From Triangularia verruculosa (lineage: Eukaryota; Ascomycota; Sordariomycetes; Sordariales; Podosporaceae): a stretch of DNA of 64,000 nucleotides. This document shows, in pieces, positions 11,889-23,096 of the stretch. The notes beneath the pieces were generated by a model, which worked only from the letters and a program-made list of their open reading frames with translations, was not told the DNA's origin and did no database searches. The DNA is taken from positions 1 to 64,000 of the forward strand of contig MU863961.1 in the NCBI GenBank assembly GCA_033296885.1, in the 5' to 3' direction. Both the position numbers and the translations under genes were made by a program. Position 1 is the stretch's first letter; each line of letters opens with the position of its first letter.

Positions 11889-12818
11889 TTCCCCGCCCTC
11901 CCAAGTGCCCGCCTTCTCTCCTTCATCACCAACAGCACTCTCGGGGAAACCCACCCACATCAGGAACTTCCAGGACGCCGCTGGCCTCGCTCGAGAGGCC
12001 AACCCATACTGCAAGAATGGCAGCAGCAGCATCAGCAGCAGCAGCAGCCGTCCGCTTCGTCGCTATTTTCTACCAGCCCCAGTTCCAGTGATCAAAGTCT
12101 CCTTCAATATTTGGACTCGAGCCAAGACTTTGATCATTTGCTCTGGGACGGCTCTTTTTTTGACATCAACCACAACTACAACAGCGACAACCACGACATT
12201 CAGCAACTAGCTCTTGACTGCACCATCTTTGATCTTCACCAATCTATTCCAGTTCCTACTTTGCCAGACTTCGGCAGTGAGATTCCTTCGCTCAGCCTCG
12301 ATGGGATAACCGAGGCCAACAGCCATAGCATTGCACCTACTCCCACACAAGATGGCCTGCCAATTACATCAGCGACAAATGCCTCGCTGTTGACCCCAAC
12401 TCCAACGATCATCACATCATTCGAGTCTTCCCAGGCTCCATGTTCCTCTGCCTCCCCCATCTCCACATGCACCCCTGCCTCGGCTTCGGGCATTCTGGTC
12501 CCAGGACTGAAGCTCCCCTCGTCATTTGTTTCGGTCACCGGCAAGCCGAAAGGTAAGCCGGGACGGAAACCCGCCAAGAAGCGTCCTTTGTCCGAAGAAG
12601 AGGATGAAAATGAGGAGGTGCTCGTGAAGAGAGCAAGAAACAACCTTGCCGCCAAGCGGTATCGACAGAAAAAGGTTGATCGGATTGAGGAATTGGAGAA
12701 CGAGGTGGATGAGGTGAAGAAGGAAAGGGATGACCTGCGAGTGGAATTGGCGAGGAGGGAGGCCGAGGTGAAGGCGCTGAGGGAGATGCTGGCAATGGCC
12801 ACAGGAAAGCAGGGTTAG
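11889..12818 (+). CDS. bZIP transcription factor (5' end unresolved)
   Basis: The frame is open from 11889 to the stop at 12816-12818. A clear bZIP sits at the C-terminus: basic region VKRARNNLAAKRYRQKK, with the N-x-x-A-A-x-[KR]-x-R signature, then a leucine zipper (heptads from IEELENEVDEVKKERDDLRVEL to the C-terminus). Upstream are a GKPKGKPGRKPAKKR basic/NLS stretch, Ser/Thr/Pro-rich sequence and a glutamine run (CAG repeats, 12021-12047). The frame has no ATG before the zipper. The nearest ATG (12017) is out of frame by one base at the CAG run, so either an upstream exon or a one-base indel is needed. The real coding start is probably near 12017. A nuclear DNA-binding activator, GCN4/CPC1-like in layout; its targets are unknown. 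Confidence 0.75.
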   Translation, partial: FPALPSARLLSFITNSTLGETHPHQELPGRRWPRSRGQPILQEWQQQHQQQQQPSASSLFSTSPSSSDQSLLQYLDSSQDFDHLLWDGSFFDINHNYNSDNHDIQQLALDCTIFDLHQSIPVPTLPDFGSEIPSLSLDGITEANSHSIAPTPTQDGLPITSATNASLLTPTPTIITSFESSQAPCSSASPISTCTPASASGILVPGLKLPSSFVSVTGKPKGKPGRKPAKKRPLSEEEDENEEVLVKRARNNLAAKRYRQKKVDRIEELENEVDEVKKERDDLRVELARREAEVKALREMLAMATGKQG

Positions 12819-14073
12819 GGGTGGATAAGGTAGACAAGGACGGGCTCTGTAGATTCAAGAATAAAATTTCACTTTGCAAACTTCACGTTCGTTTTGCTGC
12901 TGTTTGAAGCCGATGTATGTCGCGTCTATCTGGAAGGGAAGTCCCCCCTGTGTGACAGTCGTCCAACTGAGTGTGATGTGAGCTGAGCCACGAGGTCGTG
13001 GCTCGTGATGGCTGTCCGAATCTGGGTTAGGCATGGTTAGGATACCCCCACCGTGAAAATAGAAAATGATTCAACATGAGCCATCTGCCGTCAGAGAGCC
13101 AAGCCTGGAAAACAAGGGTCGTTGCGTCGAGTGCACAGGACATGTCGAGGACAAAGAAAATCAAAGCAGACATCGATTACAAATGCGATAATGGCCGACG
13201 GCTAGATCTGCGAATCAAGACCGGAGTCACGGCACCGCAAGCCAGTCAAGGGATCGCCCGGAACATGAAAAGACAAGCAGTGCAACCGTCGATCCAGCTC
13301 GCCGCCATCCAGTGGATTTTCGGTGTGAGTCTGTGAGAACAACAAAGGAAGGCTGCATCCTTGCGCTTTTGAAGGAAAACGGCCGGTATCCGTAATAGAC
13401 CTGGATTTCTAAGCAGGTGCGCTCGACACGGAGCCAACGGAACAGGAACAGATAGGTGATAATTAAACAACGGGCACCCTGATGGCCAGCCTCCACGGCC
13501 CAGCACGGGGCAGGGCGGATTTATAATGCCTGTCTCCTTGGTAAGATAGGTAGGTGCCTGAATGTAGCGGCCGCTAACTCCACGGCGTTTGCGATTAAGC
13601 AAGACAGACCCGGAGTTTGCACATGCGGATCAGAGGCGGTTTTAACGTTGCTTGACCTTCCATCGTTTTAGCTGCCAAAGCGATCTTACGAATCACGTTC
13701 GGCCGTGACTCCTGACTTGCATGGATTGGGGATGATTCATGTTGAGTCTGGTACCGAAAGCACCGAAAACAGAGAACCCTTATCTCCATACTCCATATGA
13801 CCCTGGCAGTGACAAAACAGTGCCGGAGACATATCAGGGCTTGCTTACAATGCCCCGATCTGCTTGTGTGGGATACCCTTTGAATATATGAAGCTGGTGA
13901 TCGTGGGGTAAGAGAACCTACACCCACTCACCCCCGGCCGCGCTTGCCGTTTCTTCCATTAGCATGCATTGAGTTGACCGCAACTTCGGTTCTCTGCCAA
14001 CGACAACAAACGCCCCTCTCTCTGCCTCTGCATCTCGGCCATCTTCGAAAATCAAACACGGTTAAACAAAAGA
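12819..14073. other. Intergenic, promoter region of the ABC transporter
   Basis: No gene is supported. Small open frames (13076-13336 plus, 13246-13602 minus, 13595-13927 minus) lack domains. The stretch is expected to hold the bZIP 3' end and the promoter and leader of the PDR transporter starting at 14074. Confidence 0.5.
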
Positions 14074-17000
14074 ATGTGGGGTCAGCAAACGCCCGAGGAG
14101 GCCTTCCGCCGGGGGGCTTCTGAGGCGGTTCCTGGAGATTCACTGCACCATCGAGATCCAACACGGCCGATCGGTGAAGAAGAGCTTGACACCGACTCTG
14201 GCGACACCACCAAGATCCCTCCGAGTCCAGAGGCTCTGTCGACAGCCGACGGCCTCTGGGGAGAGCGAGATGTCGGCGGACCTGTGAGCCACCGGATGGC
14301 CATGCACGACTTTCAGGAACTCCAGCGCGAGCTCACCAGAATGAGCACCCGGCGGTCCCGCTCAAGGTCACGATCAAGATCAGCCTCGAGAGCGTCGCGG
14401 AGGTCGGATAGCAGGCGTGATAATGTCTTTCGCCGCATCGCGTCCCGTGCGAGTGGCAAATCACGAGTGCAGCAAGAAAGCGAAGGTGCTCGGGATCCCG
14501 AACAGCAGGCACACGACGATGCCAGCAGCTCGGATGAGTCCTCTGAAGATGGCGATCAGTTTCAGTTGGAGCAGTTCATGCGCGACGGCCACCTAGAAAA
14601 GCGCACAGAGTCTGGCGAGTCGAGCAAGAAGGTCGGCGTGGTATTCAAAAACGTCACGGTCAAAGGTGTCGCCGGCGGCACGAGCTTTGTTCGGACACTC
14701 CCCCAAGCTATACTCGGCACCTTTGGCCCCGATCTGTACGGCATCCTCTGCAGATTCATCCCAGCACTTCGTCTCAAGCGTCAGCAAGGCGAACTGCGCA
14801 CTCTAATCAACCACTTCACCGGCGTGGTGCGACACGGAGAGATGATGCTTGTGCTGGGCCGGCCAGGGAGCGGTTGCAGTACATTCCTGCGCGTCATCGC
14901 CAACAATAGGAGCTCTTATGCCGCTGTCGAGGGCGAGGTATCCTATAGCGGCATTTCTGCTACCGAGGTCGCAAAGCGGTATCGAGGTGAGGTGGTCTAC
15001 AACGGTGAAGATGACCAGCACATGCCTACTTTGACTGTCGGCCAGACCCTTCAGTTCTCCCTGCTCAACAAGACCAGAAAGCACCTCAGGGGGAATGTCG
15101 ACTTGATCATTGAATCCTTGTTGCGCATGTTCTCAATTCAGCATACCAAGCACACCCTCGTCGGTAATGCCTATACGCGTGGTGTGTCGGGAGGCGAGAG
15201 GAAACGTGTGAGCATTGCCGAAGCCCTAGCCACCAAGAGCACCATCGTGTGTTGGGATAATTCGACAAGGGGTCTCGATGCATCTACCGCTCTGGACTAC
15301 GCCAAATCACTACGCGTCATGACAGATGTGTCAAATCGGACCACCATCACGACGCTGTATCAGGCTGGTGAAGGCATCTATGAGCTAATGGACAAGGTAT
15401 TGGTCATTGATGAGGGGCGTATGCTGTACCAGGGCCCAGCCAAAGAAGCCAGGCAGTATTTCATTGATCTTGGCTTCCACGCGCCACCGCGGCAAACTAC
15501 CGCCGATTTTCTCACATCGATATGCGACCCCGTTACCCGTCAGTTTCGTACAGGCTACGAGGACAAGTGCCCCAAGACTGCTGAGGAGATTGAAAAGGCT
15601 TTCAAGGGCAGTGACGCCTACAAAAAGGTCCTTTCCGATGTCCGGGACTTCGAGAAGCATCTTCAGGAGACGCAACACGCCGATACTCAAAGGTTTCAGC
15701 AAGCTGTTGAAGAGCAAAAGTCACGCCGCGTTGCCTCGGACTCAAACTACACCGTGAGCTTCTGGAAGCAGGTTCTTGCCTGCTCCCGCCGTGAACTCTG
15801 GCTCATGTGGGGTAACAAGACGGAAATGTACACCAAGTACTTCACCATCATCAGCAACGGTCTCATCGTCGGTTCTCTTTTCTACGATACCCCTGACAAC
15901 ACGGCTGGTACTTTCCTCCGCGCTGGTGCTGCCTTCTTCTCGATCGTCTTTCTTGGCTGGCTGCAACTTGCCGAACTCATGAAGGCCGTGTCTGGACGTG
16001 TTGTCGTTGCTCGGCACCGAGAGTATGCCTTCTATCGTCCCTCTGCTGTCAATCTTGCCCGCGCTCTTGTGGATCTACCAGTCCTGATCTTCCAGGTCGT
16101 CATCTTTGGGCTCATCATGTACTTCATGACGGGCCTAGATCTGACACCAGCCAAGTTCTTCATCAGTCTCTTGTTCATCTACACGACCACCTTTTGCATC
16201 ACGGCACTATACCGCATGTTTGCGTCCCTGTCGCCAACGATCGATGATGCCGTTCGTTTTAGTGGACTTGCGCTCAATTTGTTGGTGATCTTCACCGGCT
16301 ACGTGATCTACAAGCCTATCTTGGTGTCGCAAAAGATCTGGTTTGGCTGGATCTTTTATGTCAACCCGGTAAGCAGGCTCCTTCCGTTTTCCTCTCATCA
16401 TCATCGAACCTTCACTAACCGGTTACAGCTTGCATATGCCTTTGAAGCCGCTTTGACCAACGAGTTTTCGGGCCGAATCATGGAGTGTGCTCCAGCACAC
16501 CTTGTGCCCCAGGGACCTGGGATTCTACCAGCCAACCAGGGATGTGCGATTCCCGGCTCAGTGGCCGGAAGCACTGATATCTCTGGAACCTCCTATCTCG
16601 CGAGCCAGTACAACTATACCCGTGATCACCTGTGGCGCAATTTCGGCGTTCTCATTGCCTTCTCCGTGCTTTATCTTCTCGTCACGGTCGCCGCGACAGA
16701 GCTCCTGTCGTTTGTCGGATCTGGCAGCGGTGCGCTTGTCTTCAAGCGCACCAGCAAGGCAGTCAAACAAGCCAAACTTGCTGCGAAGCCGGCCGACGTG
16801 GAAAAGGGTAACGCGACAGGATCATCATCCGCCACCGATGTTACGTACCAAAAACGCGCGGAGAACGGGAAACCCACGGGCCTAACAGGTAGTGACAAGG
16901 TTTTTACCTGGGAAAACGTCTCGTACACTGTCCCCACGCCCCAGGGGCCCAAGAAGCTCCTCAACGGAGTCAACGGGTACGCTAGACCTGGAGTCATGGT

Positions 17001-18924
17001 TGCGCTGATGGGAGCTAGCGGTGCGGGCAAAACGACTCTGCTCAACACTCTGTCACAACGTCAAACTGTTGGCGTGGTTTCCGGCGACATGCTCGTTGAT
17101 GGCAAGCCTCTTACCGGCGACTTTCAACGTGCCACTGGCTTCGTCGAACAGATGGATCTTCACGATGAGACAGCCACCATTCGGGAAGCCTTGGAGTTCT
17201 CGGCGCTCCTTCGCCAAAGCCGAGACACCCCTAGGCACGAGAAACTGGCATATGTTGAGACTGTCTTGGAGCTTCTTGAACTTACCGACGTTCAGGATGC
17301 AATCATTGCGTCGCTTGGCGTGGAACAAAAAAAGAGACTGACCATTGGCGTTGAGCTAGCGGCCAGGCCGTCCCTGCTTTTGTTCCTCGACGAACCTACC
17401 AGCGGTCTCGACGCCCAGTCCGCCTTCTCCATTGTGCGATTTCTCCGCAAGCTCTGTGCTGCTGGGCAGGCCATTGTCTGCACCATCCATCAGCCCTCGT
17501 CAGACCTGATTCAAGAGTTTGACGAGATCTTGGCCTTGAACCCCGGTGGAAACACCATCTACTTTGGGCCCGTTGGGGAAAATGGTAGCGCAGTGGTCAA
17601 GTACTTTGCTGACCGCGGTGTTCAATGTCCTCCCGGCAGAAATGTTGCCGAGTTCCTGCTCGAAACCGCCATCAAGGGAGGAAGACGTCCCGATGGCAAG
17701 CGCATCCACTGGAGCCAAGAGTGGCGCGAGTCCAAGGAAAATCAACAGTTGCTTGCCGAGATCCAGCGCCTCAAGGCTGAGCGCAGCAAGGCCAACAAGG
17801 AGTCGACTGTTGTTCAGCCGGCAATGCAATCTTTTGCTGCACCCACTTGGACTCAGATCAGCCTCCTGACAAAGCGAATGTTTGTGCATCAATGGCGACA
17901 GCCGTCGTACCTCTATGGCCGCTTGTTCACGGCGACCATTGTCGGCATTTTCAATGGCTTCACCTTCTGGAAGCTGGGTGATACGGTGGCTGACATGCAG
18001 AACCGCATGTTTACGTGCTTTCTTATCATCATGATCCCTGCCACCGTCCTCAACGCAGTCTTGCCAAAGTTTTATACCAACCGCATGCTCTGGGAGGCAC
18101 GCGAGCACCCGTCGCGCATCTATGGTTGGGTTGCCTTCTGCACGGCCGAGGTTCTGTCTGAGATCCCTGGCAGCATCGTGGCCGCTGTGCTGTACTTTGT
18201 TCTGTGGTATTTCCCCACTGGTCTGCCCGTCGAGGCCTCCGTCGCCGGCTATGTCTTCTTGATGACCTTGCTCTTCTTTTTGTTCATGGCCAGCTGGGGC
18301 CAGTGGATTTGCGCTTGGGCGCCCAACTTTACAGTCATCAGCAATATCCTGCCATTTTTCCTGGTTACCTTTTCGATCTTCAATGGTGTGGTGGTACCGT
18401 ATGATCAGCTCAACGTGTTTTGGAAGTATTGGATATATTATCTCAACCCATCGACGTGGTGGGTGAGGGGAGTTCTCGCGGTTACCCTGAACGGTCAGAA
18501 GGTTCAGTGCGCAGCTAACGAGGCAGCCTACTTCAATCCACCATCGGGTCAGACATGTTTCGAGTTTGCTGGAGATTTCGCCCGGCAGGCGGGGCAAGGA
18601 TACTTGCTTAATCCCAACGACACGGCCGGCTGTGGCTATTGCCCGTATTCGAGCGGGAACGAGTACTTGAACACACTGGGGATCAATCCGGATGAGAAGT
18701 GGAGGGATTTCGGCATCTTCCTGGTCTTTTGCTTCACCAATTGGATGTAAGTCAAACACCTGCCTCTCGATTGAACAACACAGTTGCTAATGGCCTGATC
18801 CAGGCTGGTCTACTTCTTCGTCTGGACTGTAAGAGTCAAGGGTCTGACGTTTGGCTTCGGGCCATTATTCGGTGTGCTGGAGAAGGGTGTCGCAACGGTC
18901 AAGGGGCTATTCAAGAGAAAATGA
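14074..18924 (+). CDS. PDR-type (ABCG) full-size ABC transporter
   Basis: Three exons (14074-16368, 16429-18746, 18804-18924) encode 1577 aa. The 60-nt first intron is a multiple of three and reads through, but carries GTAAGC...TTCACTAAC...ACAG and interrupts the conserved YVNP-LAYAFEA junction. The layout is (NBD-TMD)x2. NBD1 has a Walker A-like GRPGSGCSTF (about residue 262), in which Cys replaces the usual Lys as is normal in fungal PDR pumps, and signature VSGGERKR (about 370). NBD2 has canonical GASGAGKTT (about 960), a degenerate signature LGVEQKKRL and a Walker B/D-loop LFLDEPTSGLD. The last exon supplies the final membrane helix and a basic tail. An RS-rich repeat stretch (about residues 92-116) in the cytosolic N-terminus is unusual. 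Plasma-membrane efflux of hydrophobic drugs or toxicants is the family role. Confidence 0.95.
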
Positions 18925-19310
18925 AATGATGGAAGAGTTTTTTTCGATTTGATGACACGATGATAGATAGACCGTGGGACTTTTTAGACGGGGGATTTGA
19001 TACCATGGAAGCCCTGGTTCATGTTGCATACGAGCTATGTTCACTAATAATTGGATGGGAATGTAAAAGAATAGAATGATGGCTAGGAAGGTAGAAATGG
19101 TAATGATTCACTGCCTTTGCTCCGAAGTTTGTTTTGTTTTGCTGGCTCACTCAGGGGTCAGGGGCAACAGTTACACCGCCAATAACTCCACTTTGTCAAG
19201 CCGCACAAACCCTCATCCTCACCACTGCCCTATTACCCACTTCCCAACAGCCACATGCCCCATCACCCATGGACACTCTCTCCTTTACGATTTCTCAACA
19301 AATCAAAGCC
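18925..19310. other. Intergenic between the ABC transporter and tRNA-Ala
   Basis: 3' flank of the transporter; no further feature is seen. Confidence 0.5.
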
Positions 19311-19395
19311 GGGCGTGTGGTCTAGTGGTATGATTTCTGTTTCGCACCATCTGCGATCTTACAGAAGGTCCCGCGTTCAATTCGCGGTACGTCCA
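19311..19395 (+). tRNA. tRNA-Ala(CGC) with a 13-nt intron
   Basis: Acceptor arm GGGCGTG pairs with TACGTCC and contains the G3:U70 wobble that identifies alanine tRNAs. D arm GTCTAGTGGTATGAT and T arm with GTTCAATTC are in place. Anticodon stem TCTGT/ACAGA encloses TTCGCA, a 13-nt intron and T, giving anticodon CGC (codon GCG). The body resembles fungal tRNA-Pro, but the anticodon and G3:U70 favour Ala. Confidence 0.85.
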
Positions 19396-19465
19396 GGTTC
19401 TCATACATCCTCTGACAACTACGACAGGTGCACAAACACCTGTTGGTAAAGGTTTCAACCATTTA

Positions 19466-19558
19466 TCTTCCGTAGTATAGTGGTCAGTATGTGAGCTTGT
19501 CACTCCTCAGTGAGGAACGTCAACGCTCGAGACCCGGGTTCAATTCCCGGCGGGAGAG
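19466..19558 (+). tRNA. tRNA-Asp(GTC) with a 21-nt intron
   Basis: Acceptor TCTTCCG pairs with CGGGAGA. The D arm is GTATAGTGGTCAGTAT, and the T arm CCCGGGTTCAATTCCCGG is perfect. Anticodon stem TGAGC/GCTCG encloses TTGTCA plus a 21-nt intron plus C. A pol III terminator of seven T residues follows at 19589-19595. It lies 70 bp after tRNA-Ala in the same orientation. Confidence 0.92.
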
Positions 19559-19607
19559 TAGATACATACGGAGGATGTGTGAGTGTTCTTTTTTTCAGTA
19601 GAGTCAA

Positions 19608-20201
19608 TTAAGTGTGACTCCAAGGCAACACTTCTGTCTTACTGTCCTCTCCCACTTGGACAGGCTCAGCACCGATAAGGAAGAACACCACCCTCGCCCA
19701 CTGGGTATCACTTTTGTTTTCCCAAGCATGCATCGTCCCCCTCTGCACCACCACGTCGCCTTTTTTCAAAGTTCTCTTCTCCCCGGGGCTTCCATCCAAG
19801 CTAAGCTCCATCTCACCTTCCATCACGACCCCGAAATCGATTGTCTCTGTTCTGTGAAACTGAATGGTCTGTCCGGGGCCCCAGTCACAGTACCGCACCA
19901 GCGTTTCCCCCGGCGCCCTCGGAAACCAAATTGTGCCCGGCGATGGCTGGAGCGGATGCTTCTCGAGACGACGAATGTCGTCTTCGGCGGTCATGTTGAG
20001 GGGAGTGGTGAAGGTCTTGTAGACGTCATGGACGACCATCCCTACGGAGCCGTAGGCGGTTGGGACGGGAGGGATCAGGGAGGGCGGAGCAAAGATGGAC
20101 AGGCCGGTGGAGGGAGAGTGCGTGGTTACGTGGCGGGTGGGAGAGCCGAGGGGGTTGTAGATGGGAGAGTTCACATCTTTTGCTTCAGATGATGAGGTCA
20201 T
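19608..20201 (-). CDS. Cupin-domain protein
   Basis: The reading frame extends up to 20504, but conserved sequence starts after an ATG at 20201 (MTSSSEAKDVN) or 20213 (MLNSM), so I use 20201 (197 aa). The C-terminal half is a cupin_2 barrel. Motif 1 is around GQTIQFHRTETIDFGVVMEGEMELSLDG (metal-ligand-type His and Glu). Motif 2 is around GDVVVQRGTMHAWENKSD (His). Fungal proteins of this shape are single-domain, intron-poor and often found beside oxidoreductases. The enzymatic activity is unknown and could be dioxygenase, isomerase or decarboxylase. The first 90 residues or so are a less conserved helper region. No signal peptide, so probably cytosolic. Confidence 0.85.
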   Translation of the reverse strand: MTSSSEAKDVNSPIYNPLGSPTRHVTTHSPSTGLSIFAPPSLIPPVPTAYGSVGMVVHDVYKTFTTPLNMTAEDDIRRLEKHPLQPSPGTIWFPRAPGETLVRYCDWGPGQTIQFHRTETIDFGVVMEGEMELSLDGSPGEKRTLKKGDVVVQRGTMHAWENKSDTQWARVVFFLIGAEPVQVGEDSKTEVLPWSHT

Positions 20202-20213
20202 GCTGTTTAACAT

Positions 20214-20635
20214 GCCGGCAGTGAACAATGGTCGTTGAGAGAGCAATATGCGGTAGGTACTTTTATGGTGGGGAGAGAAAATCATGGATTCAAAGACGAA
20301 CAGAAGAGCGTGGTGAGGGGGATGTGAGCGAACTCCCGTCGTAACAACAATACCTTGGCCCGAAAGACGCACCCCTCTCGGAGGTAAAAGAATGCCTCTC
20401 CTATCATTGGAAGTGTTGCGGCCGGATATATGCAATTTATGTGTCGGGCCTCTTGAGTTGCACAAAGAATGCGAGGGCCGATTAGAAATAACAGCTGATA
20501 TCAAGCACGGCGGCCATTAACCAATCGTACATGCATGCCCTCCACCTTCTCAACCGAGCTTGCAGGATAAAAATGTGCGTAAGAAAAAAGAAAAAAGACC
20601 GGTAAAAGTGATGGCTCACCTTAGATGATATGAGA
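20214..20635. other. Upstream region of the cupin gene
   Basis: Open on the minus strand up to 20504 but with no conserved residues there, so treated as leader and promoter. Confidence 0.45.
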
Positions 20636-20747
20636 TGGACGAGCTGGGAATCGAACCCAGGACCTTTCGCATACAATGGATCCCTGATCTTGGGGATGCA
20701 AGGGTGAGTATGCTAAGCGAACGCTCTACCAACTGAGCCACACGCCC
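20636..20747 (-). tRNA. tRNA-Ala(AGC) with a ~39-nt intron
   Basis: On the minus strand, acceptor GGGCGTG faces CTCGTCC with G3:U70 (one T-T mismatch at pair 6-67). The D arm is GCTCAGTTGGTAGAGC and the T arm CTGGGTTCGATTCCCAG. Anticodon stem TTCGC/GCGAA encloses TTAGCA, a roughly 39-nt intron and T, so the anticodon is AGC. The intron is long for a nuclear tRNA but the helix boundaries are clear. Confidence 0.92.
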
Positions 20748-21203
20748 TGTTCACTGCTTGATGAGTGGAGTTGAAAAGGGCGTCAGGGAGCTGGGCTTAT
20801 AAATGTAAAGCTAGAGACGTGACGGGAGTGTCAAAAACAAATTAGATAAGGTAGGCAGAAATTGCCAGAACGGCTTGTCGGGATGCAAAACAAACAGGTA
20901 GGGTATAACATATTTCATGACCTTGCCAGGCACCAGCCGTAGCTTTTTTTCTCAACGGTATCTAGTGCCAACAAGTCTATCCAAGCCAGAAAATAAACGG
21001 CGCTATGTGTGTATGTGTGTATGTGTGGGCAGTGTCCAAAGCGTGTCCATGACGGACAGATCATCATCGCGCGCCAAATGCTCTCGTGCCGTAAAATAAG
21101 AACAGGAAAACCGAGACCAACATCAAAGACAAAACAAAAATCCAGAAATGCACTGCAAGGCAGGCCCAACGCCGTCGTGTCTACAGACTAACAACAGCCA
21201 GGT
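20748..21203. other. Intergenic between tRNA-Ala and the CRH gene 3' end
   Basis: No gene is seen. It holds a short TGTGTATG microsatellite (about 21005-21027) and the 3' flank of the CRH gene. Confidence 0.5.
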
Positions 21204-23096
21204 TTAATTGTAGCCGCCGTTGCCGCCATTCCAGGAACCTTGCTGAGGACCGTTAGCCGGGCCTGGTGGATTGCCGTACCCCGATTGCTGTTGCTGCAGT
21301 TGCGGAGGGGTTCCGTACCCGCTAGTTGGCGTGGTGAAGCTTCTCTGGGGTTGTGGGTGGGCCAGAGGTGCTGGGCTGGTGGTGGCGCTTCTCTGAGGTG
21401 GCTGGCCGATGCCAAAGTCAAACCCGTGCTGTTGCTGATTCGGCCCGGGCGATGCCATCCTCGACTGAACGCTTGAGTTGGTCATGCTCCGGTTCGGCGG
21501 GTGTGGGAGGGGCTGGTGCGGAGGCGGCGACATTGACTGGTTGTACAAAGACCCTGTTGGTGAGCGCAGGCCTTCGTGTGGGTTGTAAGAGGATGGGGGA
21601 CCAGGCGACCGGGTGTTCTGATTGCTGCCGACATAATTGGGCCCAAAGGGATTGGTGGGGTCTACTGTGCGTGGGGATTGCGCGCCCTCGCGAAGGAGAG
21701 GAGTAGGGCTATTCAAGGGGCTGTCGTCGTTGCTGTTGTCTTTATTAGCGGCGCGAGCAGCAGCGGCACCGACACCGGCGCCAGCAGCGGCAGCAGTGGC
21801 CATCGCGACAACATTTCCGAGCTTTTCGTCGGCGGGAGCGGGCGAAGGAAGGACACTGTAGCCGTCTTTGTTGGCGTGGCCAGCCATGTCCTTGGCGTTG
21901 TACTCGTGAGCGTTGCTCGTAAACGCATCCGGATCGACACCTTCTTTTCTGAACCTTTCCAGCTCAAGACGCTCCGCTTCAACACGCGCCGCAGCGTCAG
22001 TGGCCTCCTTGGCACCACGACGGCGCTGTCTGATGCAGTAAAAGAGAGCGGCAAACAGAATGGCGGCACCAATAGAAGCGCCACCAGCGTAGACAGCGAT
22101 CTTGGCGGCATTGGGGAGTTCCTCCCATTTCTCGGCCATGGTCTTCTCGGGCTCAGGGGGTGGCGCGTTCATGACCTCCTCCACGGTAGAATTACCCCTT
22201 CAAAATGTTAGCTCCAGGTTTAACCCGGTGAGTGGGGACTGGGAGGAAACCTGAACTTACTCGACAATCTTGATGCTCTGCCACGAACCAGACCGGTCTC
22301 CATAGACATATTCCTTACCGCTGCTGTAGTCGGTGACGTGGCAATTCTTGACAAACATGGAGAAGGGGCCCTTGGCGTAGTCGGTAGTACCACCAGCCCA
22401 CTCGCGAGTGCCTTCGGGCAGGCTGGGGTCACCACCGGCCCAAATGCCAATGGAGATGCGCATGGGGGTCTGAGGATACAGGTCCATACCGCCCTTGTCC
22501 TTCTTGCCGTCGCCTTTGCTGATGGCATCTTCAGGGGTCAGTCTGCGGAACTTGGCACCGTCAATGTAAAAGTCGAGGTAATCCTTGGTCCAGTCTAGGG
22601 TGTAGTTGTGAAAGTCGTCCTGGACACTGGGGATCTGGTCATACTGGGCGTTGGTGTAGTGCGGTTGGTTCTTGCCGAAGTAGTTGCTCTGAGCGACGGT
22701 GGAGTTGCCACCGAAGAATTCCCAGTCGATCTCGTCCAGATTGTCACTCAACAACATGACGGAGCTGATGATACCGCGACCAGGAGCGGCCTTGAGCCAG
22801 ATTTCGGTGCGGCCCCAGAAGATGTAAAAGCGGGAGCGGATAGTGGGCGAGTCGCCCTGCTTGTTGATGGTGAACTCGGCACCAGTTTCGGGGGAGTACT
22901 TGACAGGTCCGACGGTGGTCTCCCAGGCTTCGAACTTGGGGGTGGCATTGAAGACGAAATTGTAGTCCATACCGAAGGCGGGGTCTGGAGGGCACGTCTC
23001 GTTCATGGGAAAGCAGTGGGTGCTGACCTGGGCGGCAACGTTACTGACGAGCGCCAGCAGCCCAAGGGCGGGCGCGAGTGATGGCGTTAACCTCAT
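21204..23096 (-). CDS. CRH-family GH16 glycosidase/transglycosylase with a C-terminal membrane anchor
   Basis: Two exons, 23096-22261 and 22197-21204, joined across a 63-nt intron (GTAAGT...TTTTGAAG), give 609 aa. A signal peptide (residues 1-22, cut after NVAA) is followed by a Cys-bearing segment (HCFPMNETCPPDPAFG) and the GH16 jelly roll. The catalytic motif is DEIDWEF (nucleophile Glu122, acid/base Glu126). These enzymes join chitin to beta-1,6- or beta-1,3-glucan in the wall. Instead of a GPI signal there is one membrane helix (about 309-334, AAKIAVYAGGASIGAAILFAALFYCI) followed by RQRRRG. A long cytosolic-side tail rich in Pro, Gln, Ser and Gly ends in NGGNGGYN. This topology suggests a type I membrane form of CRH. 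Confidence 0.93.

Noticed and set aside
12236..12802. 188-residue minus-strand frame
   Set aside because: Antisense of the bZIP gene with serine-rich low-complexity translation.
17500..18759. 419-residue open frame on the minus strand
   Set aside because: It is the antisense shadow of the PDR transporter, which has clear motifs on the plus strand.
19608..20504. Longest version of the cupin gene (298 aa)
   Set aside because: Residues before 20213 are low in conservation and look like translated leader; the ATG at 20201 or 20213 is more likely.
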